A stretch of DNA of 64,000 bases from SZUA-430 sp965227535 (GCA_965227535.1 OZ245761.1:3038001-3102000); one strand, 5' to 3'; positions 1-9,466 are shown, counted from the first letter of the stretch. The notes: generated by a model not told the origin, from the letters alone. Numbers and translations are program-made.

Positions 1-9
1 CTGCCGATC

Positions 10-57
10 AAAAAAAGAGCCGCGCTTTTCGCGGGAAATCGCGAAAAGCGCGGCTTT
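10..57 (-). terminator. Rho-independent terminator after the XRE regulator gene
   Basis: A perfect 16-bp inverted repeat (18-33 with 40-55) encloses a 6-nt loop. Read on the minus strand it is followed by a run of T (complement of the A run at 10-16). It lies about 25 bases past the stop of the regulator gene and closes the long minus-strand block. Confidence 0.93.
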
Positions 58-79
58 CTGTCAGGGATAGTCAGTTACG

Positions 80-550
80 TCAAGCGCGTTGCGCTTCCCG
101 CAGTTCGACGACGCGGAAGTCCGGGAAGACTTCTTCTTCGCCGGTCAACGACTTAACGAGCTCGAGCATCCGCTTGCGGACGCGCGGATCGGTGATTTTC
201 GTGAAGGCGCGAACGAGCTGGAAGCCCTCGGCGCTCGACACGAATTCCATCATGTAAGGACCAGCGTCGACATCCGTCGTCGTCGGCGTATGGCCCGCGC
301 GGCGCGTCGCGCCTTCGCTCAGCGGGACGTCGTCGAAGAAGTACGACACCGGTACGCCGAGGATGTGGGAGATTTCGTAGAGACGGCTCGCACCAATGCG
401 GTTTGCGCCCTTCTCATATTTTTGAACTTGCTGGAACGTAAGCCCCAGGAGTTCGCCAAGCTTTTCCTGGCTCATACCGATAAGCATCCGGCGCAAACGA
501 ACGCGGCTGCCAACATGTGCGTCAACTGAAGAGGGTTGTTTCTTGGCCAA
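80..550 (-). CDS. XRE-family helix-turn-helix regulator
   Basis: This encodes a 156-residue cytoplasmic DNA-binding protein. A Cro/C1-type helix-turn-helix spans roughly residues 12-66, with the signature SQEKLGELLGLTFQQVQKYE, followed by a hydrophobic C-terminal part. A TTG start at 550 is chosen because AAGGAG lies about nine bases upstream and the protein then begins at the usual place; the open frame continues upstream to 709 but that part looks non-coding. In related alphaproteobacteria a regulator of this type sits between lnt and metK, and here it follows lnt. Its targets cannot be read from the sequence. A 292-base leader separates it from lnt. Confidence 0.85.
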   Translation of the reverse strand: MAKKQPSSVDAHVGSRVRLRRMLIGMSQEKLGELLGLTFQQVQKYEKGANRIGASRLYEISHILGVPVSYFFDDVPLSEGATRRAGHTPTTTDVDAGPYMMEFVSSAEGFQLVRAFTKITDPRVRKRMLELVKSLTGEEEVFPDFRVVELREAQRA

Positions 551-842
551 GGGGGGGACTCCTTTTACGACTGACAAGATGCTCGACCACGACCACCAGA
601 GCGTGAATCGAACGCCACGAAAAATTCTTGTCGATGACCGTCTTTTTTTGACGGTCTTGCCCCCCGAGGGCACTGCACGGCACGTCGTATTCCACGGACG
701 CAATTTCAAGTTGTCGTATGGGGGTCAGGTCGGATGTTGCGCACCCCTGCGCTACAACCGAAGCACCAAGTCGACCCCCAGTAGCCAACCTGGACTTCAA
801 TGATTCTCACTTAAAGCTACGTAGTTGTAATGGTCAACTACC
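551..842 (-). other. Long untranslated leader between lnt and the XRE regulator
   Basis: No convincing gene is present here. Two perfect inverted repeats are visible: 7-bp arms at 821-827 and 835-841, just past the lnt stop, and 7-bp arms at 636-642 and 650-656 around a loop of seven A residues on the minus-strand RNA. Neither is followed by a T run, so they are not ordinary terminators. The stretch may hold the promoter of the regulator and a structured 5' leader. Confidence 0.5.
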
Positions 843-2450
843 TTATTGCGCAGCTCGATAAAAAAACAACCCGGCGACGGTAAGCGCGAGCAAGAGCACG
901 AAGAAAATCGCGTCACCGACGAATGAATACACGGTCGGTGCAAGTTCTACTGGCAATGGCGCATCGAGGATGCCGGTCCTATCGAGTCCAAGCGAAGCGG
1001 TCACTCGCCCGAACGGATCGATGACTGCAGAGACACCCGTACTCGCTGCACGAACAATGGGAAGTCCTTCCTCTGCTGCGCGAACCTTTGCAATCCCAAG
1101 ATGCTGATAGGGCCCTGTCCAAGGTCCGAACCAGGAGTCGTCCGTTAGCGTTATCAACCATGATGGCCGCTTACCTGCTTCCACCACCTCGCCCGGAAAA
1201 ATCACCTCGTAGCAAATCAACGGACCGAAGCTCGGCGTCCCCGGAACTGACATCGTCCGAACGCCGGCGCCCGAGCTATAGCCTTCGCTGCCGCCGGTAA
1301 TCTTCGTCACGCCCAACGGCTCAAGCAGTTGGTAGAGCGGCAAATACTCCCCGAACGGCACCAGATGAGCCTTATCGTAAACGCCGGCGACGCGACCGTC
1401 CCCTGTGATTGCCGCCATGCTGTTGAAATAGCGCCGCGCTTCGCCGTTCCGTTCGATGCGCACAGTTCCGGTCAGCAACGTCGTCGTGTCCGGCAGCACC
1501 TGCGCGACCACCTCAAGCCCCGCAGTTTCCTCCAACAAAAAGAACGGCGGCGCCGCTTCCGGCCAAAGGACATGCGTACGCGTTTCAAGCCCGGTCTCGC
1601 GCGTCAGATCGATGAGAAGTTTCCAGTTCCGCTCCAGCAGCTCCGGTTTCCACTTCTCACCCTGCGGAACATTCGGTTGTACGATGCGCAACGCAACGCC
1701 ATCGACGTCCGGCACAGCCGCCGATGGCAACCGCACCCAACCGAACACGAACAGCGCCAGCAAAATGCCGGCCGACGTCGGCAACGGCCAGCGCAATCGC
1801 GAAGCCCGCCCATCCGCATTCACCATCGCCGCCGGCAACAGCACGGCCACGAGCGTGACGAGGCTTAGGCCATAAATCCCGTAGATCGACGCCGTCTGAA
1901 ACATCGCGTCGAAACCCGTCCACGTGTAGCCCGGCAAGTTCCACGGAAAACCCGTCAGGATATGCCCGCGCAACCACTCAACCGCACTCAGGCTCGCCGC
2001 GAGCAGTGCCACCCGCGCCCACCCGTTCGACCACTTGAGCCGCGCAAGGCCAGCGGCCAATCCGAAAAACAGTGCCAGCCCGCCGGGGAATAGAAGCGCC
2101 ACGAAGGGCAGCAGCCAGGCGTGCCTGTCTGCATCGACGACGAACGCAAACCCCACCCAGTGCAAGCCAATGAGGAAATAGCCAAAGCCGAACGCCCACC
2201 CGACCAAAGCCGCCTCAAGCCAAGGGCGGCGCGAGCGCGTCCCGTCGATCAAGAACACCAGCGCGGGAAAGCTCAGAAAGAAAATCGGCCAGACGTAGAA
2301 TGGCGCATAGGCCAGCGCCGTGACAGCCCCTAGCGCGACAGCGATCGCCCGCCGCCGCCACCCGCGCAGCGCACGCAGCCAATCGGCCGCGCCCGTCAGC
2401 CTCGATGAAATCTCCAACCGTCGAAAGCCGTCCAGGACGGGATTAGCCAT
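843..2450 (-). CDS. lnt: Apolipoprotein N-acyltransferase
   Basis: Lnt adds the third acyl chain to the N-terminal cysteine of lipoproteins, using phospholipid as donor, at the periplasmic face of the inner membrane. The 535-residue protein has several N-terminal membrane segments (about 35-240), a nitrilase-fold domain (about 255-500) and a final membrane helix near 510-530. The nitrilase triad is visible as E298 (WPEA), K360 (YDKAH) and C413 (LICYE). Its start overlaps the end of the corC-like gene by eight bases, so the two are probably co-transcribed. The length is normal for the family. Confidence 0.96.
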   Translation of the reverse strand: MANPVLDGFRRLEISSRLTGAADWLRALRGWRRRAIAVALGAVTALAYAPFYVWPIFFLSFPALVFLIDGTRSRRPWLEAALVGWAFGFGYFLIGLHWVGFAFVVDADRHAWLLPFVALLFPGGLALFFGLAAGLARLKWSNGWARVALLAASLSAVEWLRGHILTGFPWNLPGYTWTGFDAMFQTASIYGIYGLSLVTLVAVLLPAAMVNADGRASRLRWPLPTSAGILLALFVFGWVRLPSAAVPDVDGVALRIVQPNVPQGEKWKPELLERNWKLLIDLTRETGLETRTHVLWPEAAPPFFLLEETAGLEVVAQVLPDTTTLLTGTVRIERNGEARRYFNSMAAITGDGRVAGVYDKAHLVPFGEYLPLYQLLEPLGVTKITGGSEGYSSGAGVRTMSVPGTPSFGPLICYEVIFPGEVVEAGKRPSWLITLTDDSWFGPWTGPYQHLGIAKVRAAEEGLPIVRAASTGVSAVIDPFGRVTASLGLDRTGILDAPLPVELAPTVYSFVGDAIFFVLLLALTVAGLFFYRAAQ

Positions 2451-3414
2451 TCACCACGGCCGCCGGCTTGCGATCCTCGGCAGCGGCGTCTTCGGCGTCC
2501 TTCGGCTTCGTCACCCGCACACGCAGGCGCTTCAACCGCCGCGGGTCGGCGTCCAGAACCTCGAACTCCACACCAGCCGGATGCGCGACAATCTCGCCCC
2601 GCTGCGGCACGCGACCGACGAGCGAGAACACAAGCCCCGCCAGCGTATCGATCTCTTCCGCCTCTTCCTCGTCGACCAGCGAGAACCCGACCGCCTTCTC
2701 GACCTCTTCCAGATCCGCGCGCGCACTGGCGTCGAACTCGCCGTCCTTGCGCGGAATGATGAGCTTCGCCTCGTCGGTATCGTGCTCGTCTTCGATGTCC
2801 CCGACGATCTGCTCGACCAAATCCTCGATCGAAACGAGCCCGTCGGTCCCGCCGTACTCGTCGATGACCAGCGCCATGTGAATGCGCGTCGACTGCATTT
2901 TCACGAGCAAATTCACCACCGGCATCGACGGCGGTACGAACAGCACGTCGCGGCGGATATCGGCCATGGTCTTGGGATGCGGATTGCCTTCGGACTCCGG
3001 CACCGCCAGCCCGATCAATTCCTTGATGTGCACCATGCCGACCGGGTTATCGAGCGTATCGCGATAGACCGGCAGCCGCGAATGCTGCGCATCGCGGAAA
3101 ATCCGCACCAAATCCGGCAGCGGCGTGCTCGCTTCGACCGCGATGATGTCCGCGCGCGGCACCATGATGTCGGCGACCTTCAGCTCGCCGAAATTCAAAA
3201 TGTTGAGCATCATCGAGCGCTCTTCGCGCGCGAGCGGCCGGTCGACGGCGTCGCTTTCTTCGATGACTTCTTCAAGGCTTTCGCGCAGACGCGCCGCGTC
3301 ACCCCGCCCGGGCAACAGACGACGCACGAGGCCGATCAAGGTCGGCCACGATGACGGCTTCTGATTTTCGGGACTAGGCTCTGCCGTCGCTGCGCCCGCT
3401 TCTGAATCAGGCAC
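2443..3414 (-). CDS. CorC/HlyC-type CBS-domain protein
   Basis: The 323-residue soluble protein has two tandem CBS domains (about 75-200) and a C-terminal CorC_HlyC domain (about 230-310). It lacks the membrane domain of the larger CNNM-type transporters, so it matches the short CorC form linked in other bacteria to magnesium and cobalt efflux; the biochemical role is not settled. It sits between ybeY and lnt, an order conserved in many proteobacteria, and overlaps both (eight bases each). Confidence 0.9.
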   Translation of the reverse strand: MPDSEAGAATAEPSPENQKPSSWPTLIGLVRRLLPGRGDAARLRESLEEVIEESDAVDRPLAREERSMMLNILNFGELKVADIMVPRADIIAVEASTPLPDLVRIFRDAQHSRLPVYRDTLDNPVGMVHIKELIGLAVPESEGNPHPKTMADIRRDVLFVPPSMPVVNLLVKMQSTRIHMALVIDEYGGTDGLVSIEDLVEQIVGDIEDEHDTDEAKLIIPRKDGEFDASARADLEEVEKAVGFSLVDEEEAEEIDTLAGLVFSLVGRVPQRGEIVAHPAGVEFEVLDADPRRLKRLRVRVTKPKDAEDAAAEDRKPAAVVNG

Positions 3415-3889
3415 GCGTTTTGGTCCTCAGGAGATAGGGATTGGGGATGCCCATGTCGGAAAGGATGGCGATTTCGAGCCCCTCCATCAAGCGCGCACAG
3501 CGACCTGTTTCATGGTCGTAACCCAGCAAATGTAAGAAACCGTGCAGAATCAGGTGCTTGGTATGGTTAATGAAACTTTTATTCTGTGCTGTTGCCTCGG
3601 CCGAAACCGTCTCAAACGCCAGCGCAATGCCCCCAAGCGGGTTCCCTGGATCACCGAATGACAAAACGTTGGTCGCCTTGTCCTTACCCCTGAAGCGTGC
3701 GTTGAGCCCCCGCAGCCTCGCATCATCGGCGAACACGACGGCGACTTCGCCCGCCGGCCCCGACAACTCCGGCCGCAACGCCGCCTCGCGCACAAGCCCA
3801 CGCACGACGGTACCCGCGCGCGGAAACGCTTTGCGCCAAGCCGGATACTCGATCTGCACGTCGACGGTTAGGCGGCTCTTGGCCATCAC
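3407..3889 (-). CDS. ybeY: Endoribonuclease YbeY (rRNA maturation factor)
   Basis: YbeY is a zinc-dependent endoribonuclease involved in 16S rRNA 3' maturation and ribosome quality control. The 160-residue protein has the diagnostic zinc motif HGFLHLLGYDH, giving ligands H116, H120 and H126, and the conserved RGKDKATNVLSF stretch near residue 67. The start overlaps the phoH-like gene by four bases (ATGA). A second Met at residue 2 could be the real start. Confidence 0.96.
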   Translation of the reverse strand: MMAKSRLTVDVQIEYPAWRKAFPRAGTVVRGLVREAALRPELSGPAGEVAVVFADDARLRGLNARFRGKDKATNVLSFGDPGNPLGGIALAFETVSAEATAQNKSFINHTKHLILHGFLHLLGYDHETGRCARLMEGLEIAILSDMGIPNPYLLRTKTRA

Positions 3890-4875
3890 ACCGGCCGCTT
3901 CGCCCCAAGCCGGCGTGAATCATGCGCCGCATAGGCTTGCACGATCCGGCGCACCAGCGGATGGCGCACGACGTCTTCCTCGGTGAACTGAACGATGTCG
4001 ACGCCCTCGACGCCGTCGAGCACGGACCGCGCCTCACTCAAGCCCGACACGATGCCGGGCGGCAAGTCCGTCTGCGTCGGATCGCCGGTCACCGCCATCC
4101 GCGCGCCTTCGCCCAGACGTGTCAGAAACATCTTCATCTGCTGCGTCGTCGTGTTCTGCGCTTCGTCCAAGATCACATAGGAATGCGCCAGCGTGCGCCC
4201 GCGCATGAACGCCAGCGGCGCCACCTCGATCACGCCCTCATCGATCCGCCGTTGAATCTGTTCCGCCGGCAGCATGTCATGCAGCGCGTCATAGAGCGGC
4301 CGCAAGTACGGATCGACCTTCTCCTTCATATCGCCCGGCAAGAACCCCAACCGCTCGCCGGCTTCGACCGCCGGCCGCGACAAGATCAAACGATCGACCT
4401 CACCCCGCGCCAGCAAACTGACGCCGACCGCCACGGCAAGGTAGGTCTTACCTGTACCCGCCGGCCCCAAGCCGAGCACGAGATCGTTCTTCGAAAGCGC
4501 TTCGAGATAGCGCGCCTGCCCCGGCGTGCGCGGCCGGATCACCCGGCGCGGCGTCGTCACGTTCGTCCCGCTCGCCACGACCGAATCCGACGTCAGCCCC
4601 AACCGCAAAGCGCGGTCGAGATCGAGCACGCTCACGTCCTGCCCGTCGCGCGCATGCGTGTAAAGATCACGCAAAACCTGTGCCGCATGCGCCCGCGCAG
4701 GCGAGCCGCCCTGCAGCGTGAACTTGTTGCCACGCCGCGTGATCTCGACATTCAGCTTGCGTTCGATCTCGGCCAAATGCCGGTCGTGCGCGCCCACCAC
4801 GCGCGCCAGCACGGCATTGTCGTCGAACTCCAGATGCGAGGCCTGCCCCTCGTCGCGCGTCTTCTTCGTCGTCAA
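3886..4875 (-). CDS. PhoH-like ATPase (YbeZ type)
   Basis: The 329-residue protein is a P-loop ATPase. Walker A is GPAGTGKT at 137-144 and Walker B is VILDEAQN near 215; an N-terminal KH-like region precedes them. In E. coli the homologue YbeZ works with YbeY in ribosome maturation, and the two genes overlap here too. It also overlaps miaB by four bases. Cytoplasmic. Confidence 0.94.
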   Translation of the reverse strand: MTTKKTRDEGQASHLEFDDNAVLARVVGAHDRHLAEIERKLNVEITRRGNKFTLQGGSPARAHAAQVLRDLYTHARDGQDVSVLDLDRALRLGLTSDSVVASGTNVTTPRRVIRPRTPGQARYLEALSKNDLVLGLGPAGTGKTYLAVAVGVSLLARGEVDRLILSRPAVEAGERLGFLPGDMKEKVDPYLRPLYDALHDMLPAEQIQRRIDEGVIEVAPLAFMRGRTLAHSYVILDEAQNTTTQQMKMFLTRLGEGARMAVTGDPTQTDLPPGIVSGLSEARSVLDGVEGVDIVQFTEEDVVRHPLVRRIVQAYAAHDSRRLGAKRPV

Positions 4876-6230
4876 ATCGCCACCGCCGCCGGAGCAAAAG
4901 AGGAAACAAGATCCGCACCCAAACTATGCGACATCACCGTCGTTATCCGTACACGCGCCACGTCACCGATCGCATAGCCGGGCGCCACAACATGCACCGG
5001 CTGCAAATACGGACTGCGCCCGATCATCTGCCCCTCAAAGCGCCCAGGCTTCTCAAGCAATATGTCGACCTCAAGACCAACGCTGGCGCGCAAATAATGC
5101 GCCTCCTGCTCGTTCAGCAGCTCCTGCAGCCGCTGAAGCCGCGCCGCCTTCACATCTTCCGCAATCTGCTTGCGCGCAGCGGCGGCAGGCGTGCCAGGCC
5201 GCGACGAATACTTGAACGAGAACGATTGCGCGAACCCGATCTCGCGCACCAGACCCATCGTCGCTTCAAAATCGGCATCAGTTTCACCGGGAAACCCGAC
5301 GATGAAATCCGACGAAAACATGATGTCGGGCCGCGCCGCACGAATACGCGCCACAAGCCGGCGATAGTCGTCCGCCGTATGCCCGCGGTTCATCGCATCG
5401 AGCACCGTGTCCGATCCCGACTGCACCGGCAGATGCAACTGCGGCATCAGTTTCTCTTCGTCCGCATGCGCCGCAATCAAATCATCGTCCATATCGCGCG
5501 GATGGCTGGTCGTGTAGCGCAGCCGGTAAAGTCCCGGAATCCGAGCCAAATGGCGGATCAAGCGGCCAAGGCCCCAAATCTCGCCATCCGGTCCAACCCC
5601 GTGAAACGCATTGACGTTTTGGCCGAGTAGCGAAATCTCGCGCACACCAAGATCGACCAGGTGCCGCGTTTCATTCTCTATCTGAACGACGGAGCGCGAG
5701 TATTCCGACCCGCGCGTATAGGGCACGACGCAGAACGTACAGAACTTATCACAGCCTTCCTGCACCGTCAGAAACGCCGTCGGCCCATCGACGCGCTTCG
5801 TCTGCGGCATGCTGTCGAACTTATCGATCGCCGGAAAATCCGTATCGAGCACCCGCCGCCCGTGGCCCAATTTCGCGACCAACTCAGGCAGCCGGTGATA
5901 AACCTGCGGCCCGACCACGATGTCGACCGCATCCGACCGGCGCTGCATCTCCTCGCCTTCGGCCTGCGCAACACAGCCCGCGACGGCGATGATCATCTGC
6001 CGGCCCTCGGACGCACGATCGCGCTTCATCACGCGCAGACGGCCGAGTTCGGAATAAACCTTCTCCGCCGCTTTCTCGCGGATGTGGCACGTGTTGAGCA
6101 CCACCATGTCGGCGTCGTCCGCGCTGTCCGCGACCGCATAGCCGTGCGGCGCCATCACGTCCGCCATCCGTGCGGAATCGTAGGCGTTCATCTGGCAGCC
6201 GTAGGTCTTGATGAAAATCTTGCGCGTCAC
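4872..6230 (-). CDS. miaB: tRNA-2-methylthio-N6-dimethylallyladenosine synthase
   Basis: MiaB is a radical-SAM methylthiotransferase that adds the 2-methylthio group to i6A37 of tRNAs reading U-starting codons. The 452-residue protein shows the three N-terminal cluster cysteines (C12, C48, C86), the radical-SAM motif CDKFCTFC (C160, C164, C167), and a C-terminal TRAM domain from about 380. Length and motifs are normal. It is downstream of plsC on the same strand and overlaps the phoH-like gene. Confidence 0.97.
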   Translation of the reverse strand: MTRKIFIKTYGCQMNAYDSARMADVMAPHGYAVADSADDADMVVLNTCHIREKAAEKVYSELGRLRVMKRDRASEGRQMIIAVAGCVAQAEGEEMQRRSDAVDIVVGPQVYHRLPELVAKLGHGRRVLDTDFPAIDKFDSMPQTKRVDGPTAFLTVQEGCDKFCTFCVVPYTRGSEYSRSVVQIENETRHLVDLGVREISLLGQNVNAFHGVGPDGEIWGLGRLIRHLARIPGLYRLRYTTSHPRDMDDDLIAAHADEEKLMPQLHLPVQSGSDTVLDAMNRGHTADDYRRLVARIRAARPDIMFSSDFIVGFPGETDADFEATMGLVREIGFAQSFSFKYSSRPGTPAAAARKQIAEDVKAARLQRLQELLNEQEAHYLRASVGLEVDILLEKPGRFEGQMIGRSPYLQPVHVVAPGYAIGDVARVRITTVMSHSLGADLVSSFAPAAVAI

Positions 6231-6287
6231 GGGATCAGTCTAGCCGCAAAAACGGGCCGGACATATGCACGAAGCCGCTGCCCGAAC

Positions 6288-7172
6288 TCAAGCCGCGCTG
6301 GGCTGTAAACCATCGCCGCTGACCGGCGGCACCTCAATGGGCTCATCCTCATAGGCAGGACCCACGGCGCCAGGCCGCCCCGCCAGGGCATGCGCCACGC
6401 CCTCGGCCACCAGCCGCTCGCACTCGGCTGTCAGGTCTTTGCGCGAGGGAAACTGATCGACCGTGATCGGCGGGTGGTAGTGAACCATCACGTCGATCGG
6501 CCCAAGGCAAAATGCCTCCCACAGATGCGGCACGAGTTCCATGTCGCCATACCAGGCAAAATACGGCCTGATCTCGCGACCCATTGGGATCCCGTGCAGC
6601 CGCGTATAGGCGACCGAAACCGGCTGCACCAACACGCGCCGCTTGTTCCCGTTTTCGTCCGTCACCATCGCATCGGCCGCCGAGAGCAGCGCGCTCTTGA
6701 ACGGCAACACGCGATTGCCGTCGCTCGACGTACCTTCGGCGAACAGGACGATCGTGCCGCCCTCCTCCAACCGCTGACGAATGCGGTCCGCTTGAAGCCC
6801 CGCCTTCGTCCGCCGCTCGCGCTCGACGAACACCGTCCGCGCCAGCTTCGACAGCGTGCCAAACAAGGCCCACCCTGCCACTTCCGACTTGGCGACAAAC
6901 GCCAACGGAATGACAGCGGCCAACACCGGCATGTCGAGATAAGAGGTGTGGTTCGCCGCCAGCAGCACCCCGCGCTCGCGGCACGGCCGCCCGAACGTCT
7001 CGACGCGAATACCCATCACCGCGCAAATGCCCCGCGCGTACTGGATCGGCAGAACGTCCTTGATCCGCCAATTGAAACGCAGTGCCGCCCACTGCATCGG
7101 CATGAAGAACAGCGTGATGCTGAGGAAACCGATGGCGACACCGACGCCACGCGTGAGGCGGACGATGCCCAT
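6288..7172 (-). CDS. plsC: 1-acyl-sn-glycerol-3-phosphate acyltransferase
   Basis: PlsC converts lysophosphatidic acid to phosphatidic acid in the inner membrane. The 294-residue protein has an N-terminal hydrophobic segment (about 10-30) and the acyltransferase motif NHTSYLD with H75 and D80; a second motif FAEGTSSDG follows near residue 145. It starts one base from the end of fur, so the two are likely coupled. Some members of this family transfer acyl chains to other lysolipids (for example ornithine lipids), which motif reading cannot exclude. Confidence 0.88.
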   Translation of the reverse strand: MGIVRLTRGVGVAIGFLSITLFFMPMQWAALRFNWRIKDVLPIQYARGICAVMGIRVETFGRPCRERGVLLAANHTSYLDMPVLAAVIPLAFVAKSEVAGWALFGTLSKLARTVFVERERRTKAGLQADRIRQRLEEGGTIVLFAEGTSSDGNRVLPFKSALLSAADAMVTDENGNKRRVLVQPVSVAYTRLHGIPMGREIRPYFAWYGDMELVPHLWEAFCLGPIDVMVHYHPPITVDQFPSRKDLTAECERLVAEGVAHALAGRPGAVGPAYEDEPIEVPPVSGDGLQPSAA

Positions 7173-7610
7173 TTAGGCCTTCTTGCGCTTCGCAGCGTCT
7201 CTAGCGCTGTCGATCGGCACGCCGTAAAGCTCAAGCCGGTGATCGACGAGCTTGTAGCCCAGTTTCTCGGCCACCATCCGCTGCAACTCTTCGATCTGAT
7301 CGTTCTGGAACTCGATCACCCTGCCCGACTGCACATCGATCAGATGGTCGTGATGAACGTCGGGTGCTTCTTCATAGCGCGAACGCCCGTCGCGGAAATC
7401 ATGCCGCTCCAGGATGCCCGCTTCTTCCAAAAGCCGCACCGTGCGGTAGACCGTCGCGATCGAGATATGCGGATCGATCGCAGCCGCACGCCGGTGCAAT
7501 TCCTCCGCGTCCGGATGATCCTGCGACTCCGACAAAACGCGCGCGATAACGCGCCGCTGGCCGGTCATCCGCAAGCCTTTTTCAACGCAGAGCTTTTCAA
7601 TCCGATCCAT
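7173..7610 (-). CDS. fur: Fur-family metal-responsive regulator
   Basis: The 145-residue protein has an N-terminal winged helix (about 1-85, with ISIATVYRTVRLLEEAG) and a C-terminal dimerisation and metal domain with HHDH at about residue 86. It has no CxxC pairs, so the structural zinc site of E. coli Fur is missing. That is common in alphaproteobacterial Fur/Mur proteins, some of which sense manganese or iron status. It sits immediately upstream of plsC. Whether it responds to iron or manganese cannot be decided here. Confidence 0.9.
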   Translation of the reverse strand: MDRIEKLCVEKGLRMTGQRRVIARVLSESQDHPDAEELHRRAAAIDPHISIATVYRTVRLLEEAGILERHDFRDGRSRYEEAPDVHHDHLIDVQSGRVIEFQNDQIEELQRMVAEKLGYKLVDHRLELYGVPIDSARDAAKRKKA

Positions 7611-7707
7611 CGATCACCAAGCACTATTGGACCAAGGCAGAGCTTGTAGTCGATTCCGGGAGCCGCAGGAAGCACAGCCCCGAAATGTCCACCCTCAAAG
7701 TGCGGCC

Positions 7708-8172
7708 TTAAGGCTGTTTGAGACTCTTTCTCATCACCAGCGCATCCGCAGGCTTATCGCCGTGATGATAATAGGCCGCCCTGCGCCCCACGACCACGAA
7801 CCCGTCGCGCTTATAGAGCGCAAGCGCCGGCTCGTTCTTTTCACCAACCTCAAGGAACATCTCGTCGGCGCCAAGACCGCGCGCGGTGTCATAAGCCATG
7901 TCCAACAGAGCGCCACCCAGCCCTGACCGCCGCACGTCGTCGGAAACGCAGAAGGTCAAAATCTCCGCCTCGCCCGCGACCGCGCGAATGAGCACAAATC
8001 CTTTCGCCTTCTTCACGCCTTCGCGCGCGCCCATCAGGACGTTCACGCCGTCGCGCACAAGCACCGATCGAAACGCCTCCTGCGGCCAAGCATCGGGAAA
8101 GCACGGTCCATGGAGGCGCGCCAACACCGCAGCATCGCGAGGACCGCCGCTCCAGATGCGGAACTTGGTCAT
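7708..8172 (-). CDS. rimI: Ribosomal-protein-S18-alanine N-acetyltransferase-like GNAT
   Basis: This is a 154-residue GNAT acetyltransferase with the acetyl-CoA binding region at about 80-110 (VRRSGLGGALLD). Its start overlaps tsaB by four bases. The tsaB-rimI pairing is the main reason to call it RimI, which acetylates the N-terminal alanine of ribosomal protein S18; GNAT specificity is not readable from motifs alone. Confidence 0.85.
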   Translation of the reverse strand: MTKFRIWSGGPRDAAVLARLHGPCFPDAWPQEAFRSVLVRDGVNVLMGAREGVKKAKGFVLIRAVAGEAEILTFCVSDDVRRSGLGGALLDMAYDTARGLGADEMFLEVGEKNEPALALYKRDGFVVVGRRAAYYHHGDKPADALVMRKSLKQP

Positions 8173-8825
8173 GACGGCAACTTCGCGTCCGGCGCACGCA
8201 GATAGGCAGGCGTTGCCGGATACCGCGCCGGATCCGCCGTCGTCATGCGCCTGGCCAACAGCTTCGCATCTACGCGCCCCGCCTCAACGATCCGCGCATC
8301 GAGCCCAAGCAAAGCAGCGCCCGAACCCGTCAGCACGAAGGGCTGAGCCAACGCCTTGCGAAACGCCGGCGCCGCGCTCTCGACAGCAACCGCGACCGCA
8401 TCCGTCAACGGCGAGACAGACGCATCGAACGCTTGCGCATAAACCTCGCTGCGCTTCGCATCGATCGCGACGCCGACAGCGTGCCCCGGCACATCGCGCG
8501 CCACCTGCGCCGCCAAACACTCAAGCGTGGTCACGCCGAGATTCGCAGCACCCGTCGCGAGCCGCAAACCCTTGGCAAACGCGAGACCCACGCGCACTCC
8601 GGTAAACGCACCCGGGCCGACAGTCACCGCGACACGATCGAGTTGTTTGAACGAAGCCCCCGACGTCGCGAACATCTCGGCCACCAGCGGCGGTAGCGTC
8701 TCAGCCTGCGTCCCGGCAAGATTGTCGGCCTCAAAGCTCGCAACGACATCGCCCGCCAGCGTCAGCAAAGCACCGCCGACCGGACCGAACGACGTGTCGA
8801 TCGCTAGGATAAGCCGATCATTCAT
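8169..8825 (-). CDS. tsaB: tRNA threonylcarbamoyladenosine biosynthesis protein TsaB
   Basis: TsaB is the non-catalytic partner of TsaD in making t6A37 in ANN-decoding tRNAs. The 218-residue protein has the N-terminal ASKHA-fold signature ILAIDTSFGPVGGALL and the GPGAFTGVRVGLAFAKGL segment near residue 71. It overlaps rimI downstream and the nitroreductase gene upstream (ATGA). The catalytic partner TsaD is encoded near the other end of the window. Confidence 0.94.
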   Translation of the reverse strand: MNDRLILAIDTSFGPVGGALLTLAGDVVASFEADNLAGTQAETLPPLVAEMFATSGASFKQLDRVAVTVGPGAFTGVRVGLAFAKGLRLATGAANLGVTTLECLAAQVARDVPGHAVGVAIDAKRSEVYAQAFDASVSPLTDAVAVAVESAAPAFRKALAQPFVLTGSGAALLGLDARIVEAGRVDAKLLARRMTTADPARYPATPAYLRAPDAKLPS

Positions 8826-9412
8826 GCGACTTGGCAGGCCTCATCGAACGACAGACGCGGCGACCGTGCCATCACGCCGGAAGGATCGCCGTAACCCAGC
8901 GAACAGATGAAGTTCGATTTCACGCTGGAGTCGGGAAAGAACTCCTCATCGACGCCCGCATTGTTGAACCCGGACATCGGCCCGCAGTCGAGCCCCACCG
9001 CGCGCGCTGCCAAAATCAAGTACCCACCCTGCAACGTCCCATTCCGAAACGCCGTCGTATCGCTCAGCTTCTCGTTGCCCACGAACCAGCTCCGCGCATC
9101 CGTATGCGGAAACAACTGCGGCGGCTTGTCGTAGAATTTGTAGTCCGTGGCGATGATGACCGTGACCGGCGCGCTCATCACCTTTGGCACGTTGCCCGGC
9201 GACAGATGCGGCTTCAACCGCGCCCGCCCCTCATCCGTGGTCACGAACACAAAGCGCGCCGGCGAACAATTAGCGCTGGTCGGCCCCATGCGCAGCAGAT
9301 CGTACAGCGCGTGCAGCAGCGTCTGCGACACGGGCTTCGCCTGCCACTTGTTCTGCGTCCGCGCCAAGCGGAACAGCTGATCGAGTGCGTCGTCGGAAAT
9401 GGCGTGATGCAA
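8822..9412 (-). CDS. Nitroreductase-fold FMN enzyme, HadB/RutE type
   Basis: The 196-residue protein closely matches the RutE/HadB group of the nitroreductase family, FMN enzymes that include the malonic semialdehyde reductase of pyrimidine breakdown. The diagnostic stretch is GPTSANCSPARFVFV near residue 40, with a glycine-rich YLILAARAVGLDCGPMSGF later. I take the TTG at 9412 as start because it gives the family's usual length and start; the open frame runs on to 9598 with no family similarity. No other rut gene is nearby, so the substrate is uncertain. Confidence 0.85.
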   Translation of the reverse strand: MHHAISDDALDQLFRLARTQNKWQAKPVSQTLLHALYDLLRMGPTSANCSPARFVFVTTDEGRARLKPHLSPGNVPKVMSAPVTVIIATDYKFYDKPPQLFPHTDARSWFVGNEKLSDTTAFRNGTLQGGYLILAARAVGLDCGPMSGFNNAGVDEEFFPDSSVKSNFICSLGYGDPSGVMARSPRLSFDEACQVA

Positions 9413-9466
9413 GGCTTTGGCCCTCAAGCGTCCGGGATACGGCGCACGCCGCTTGTACCAAGCGAT

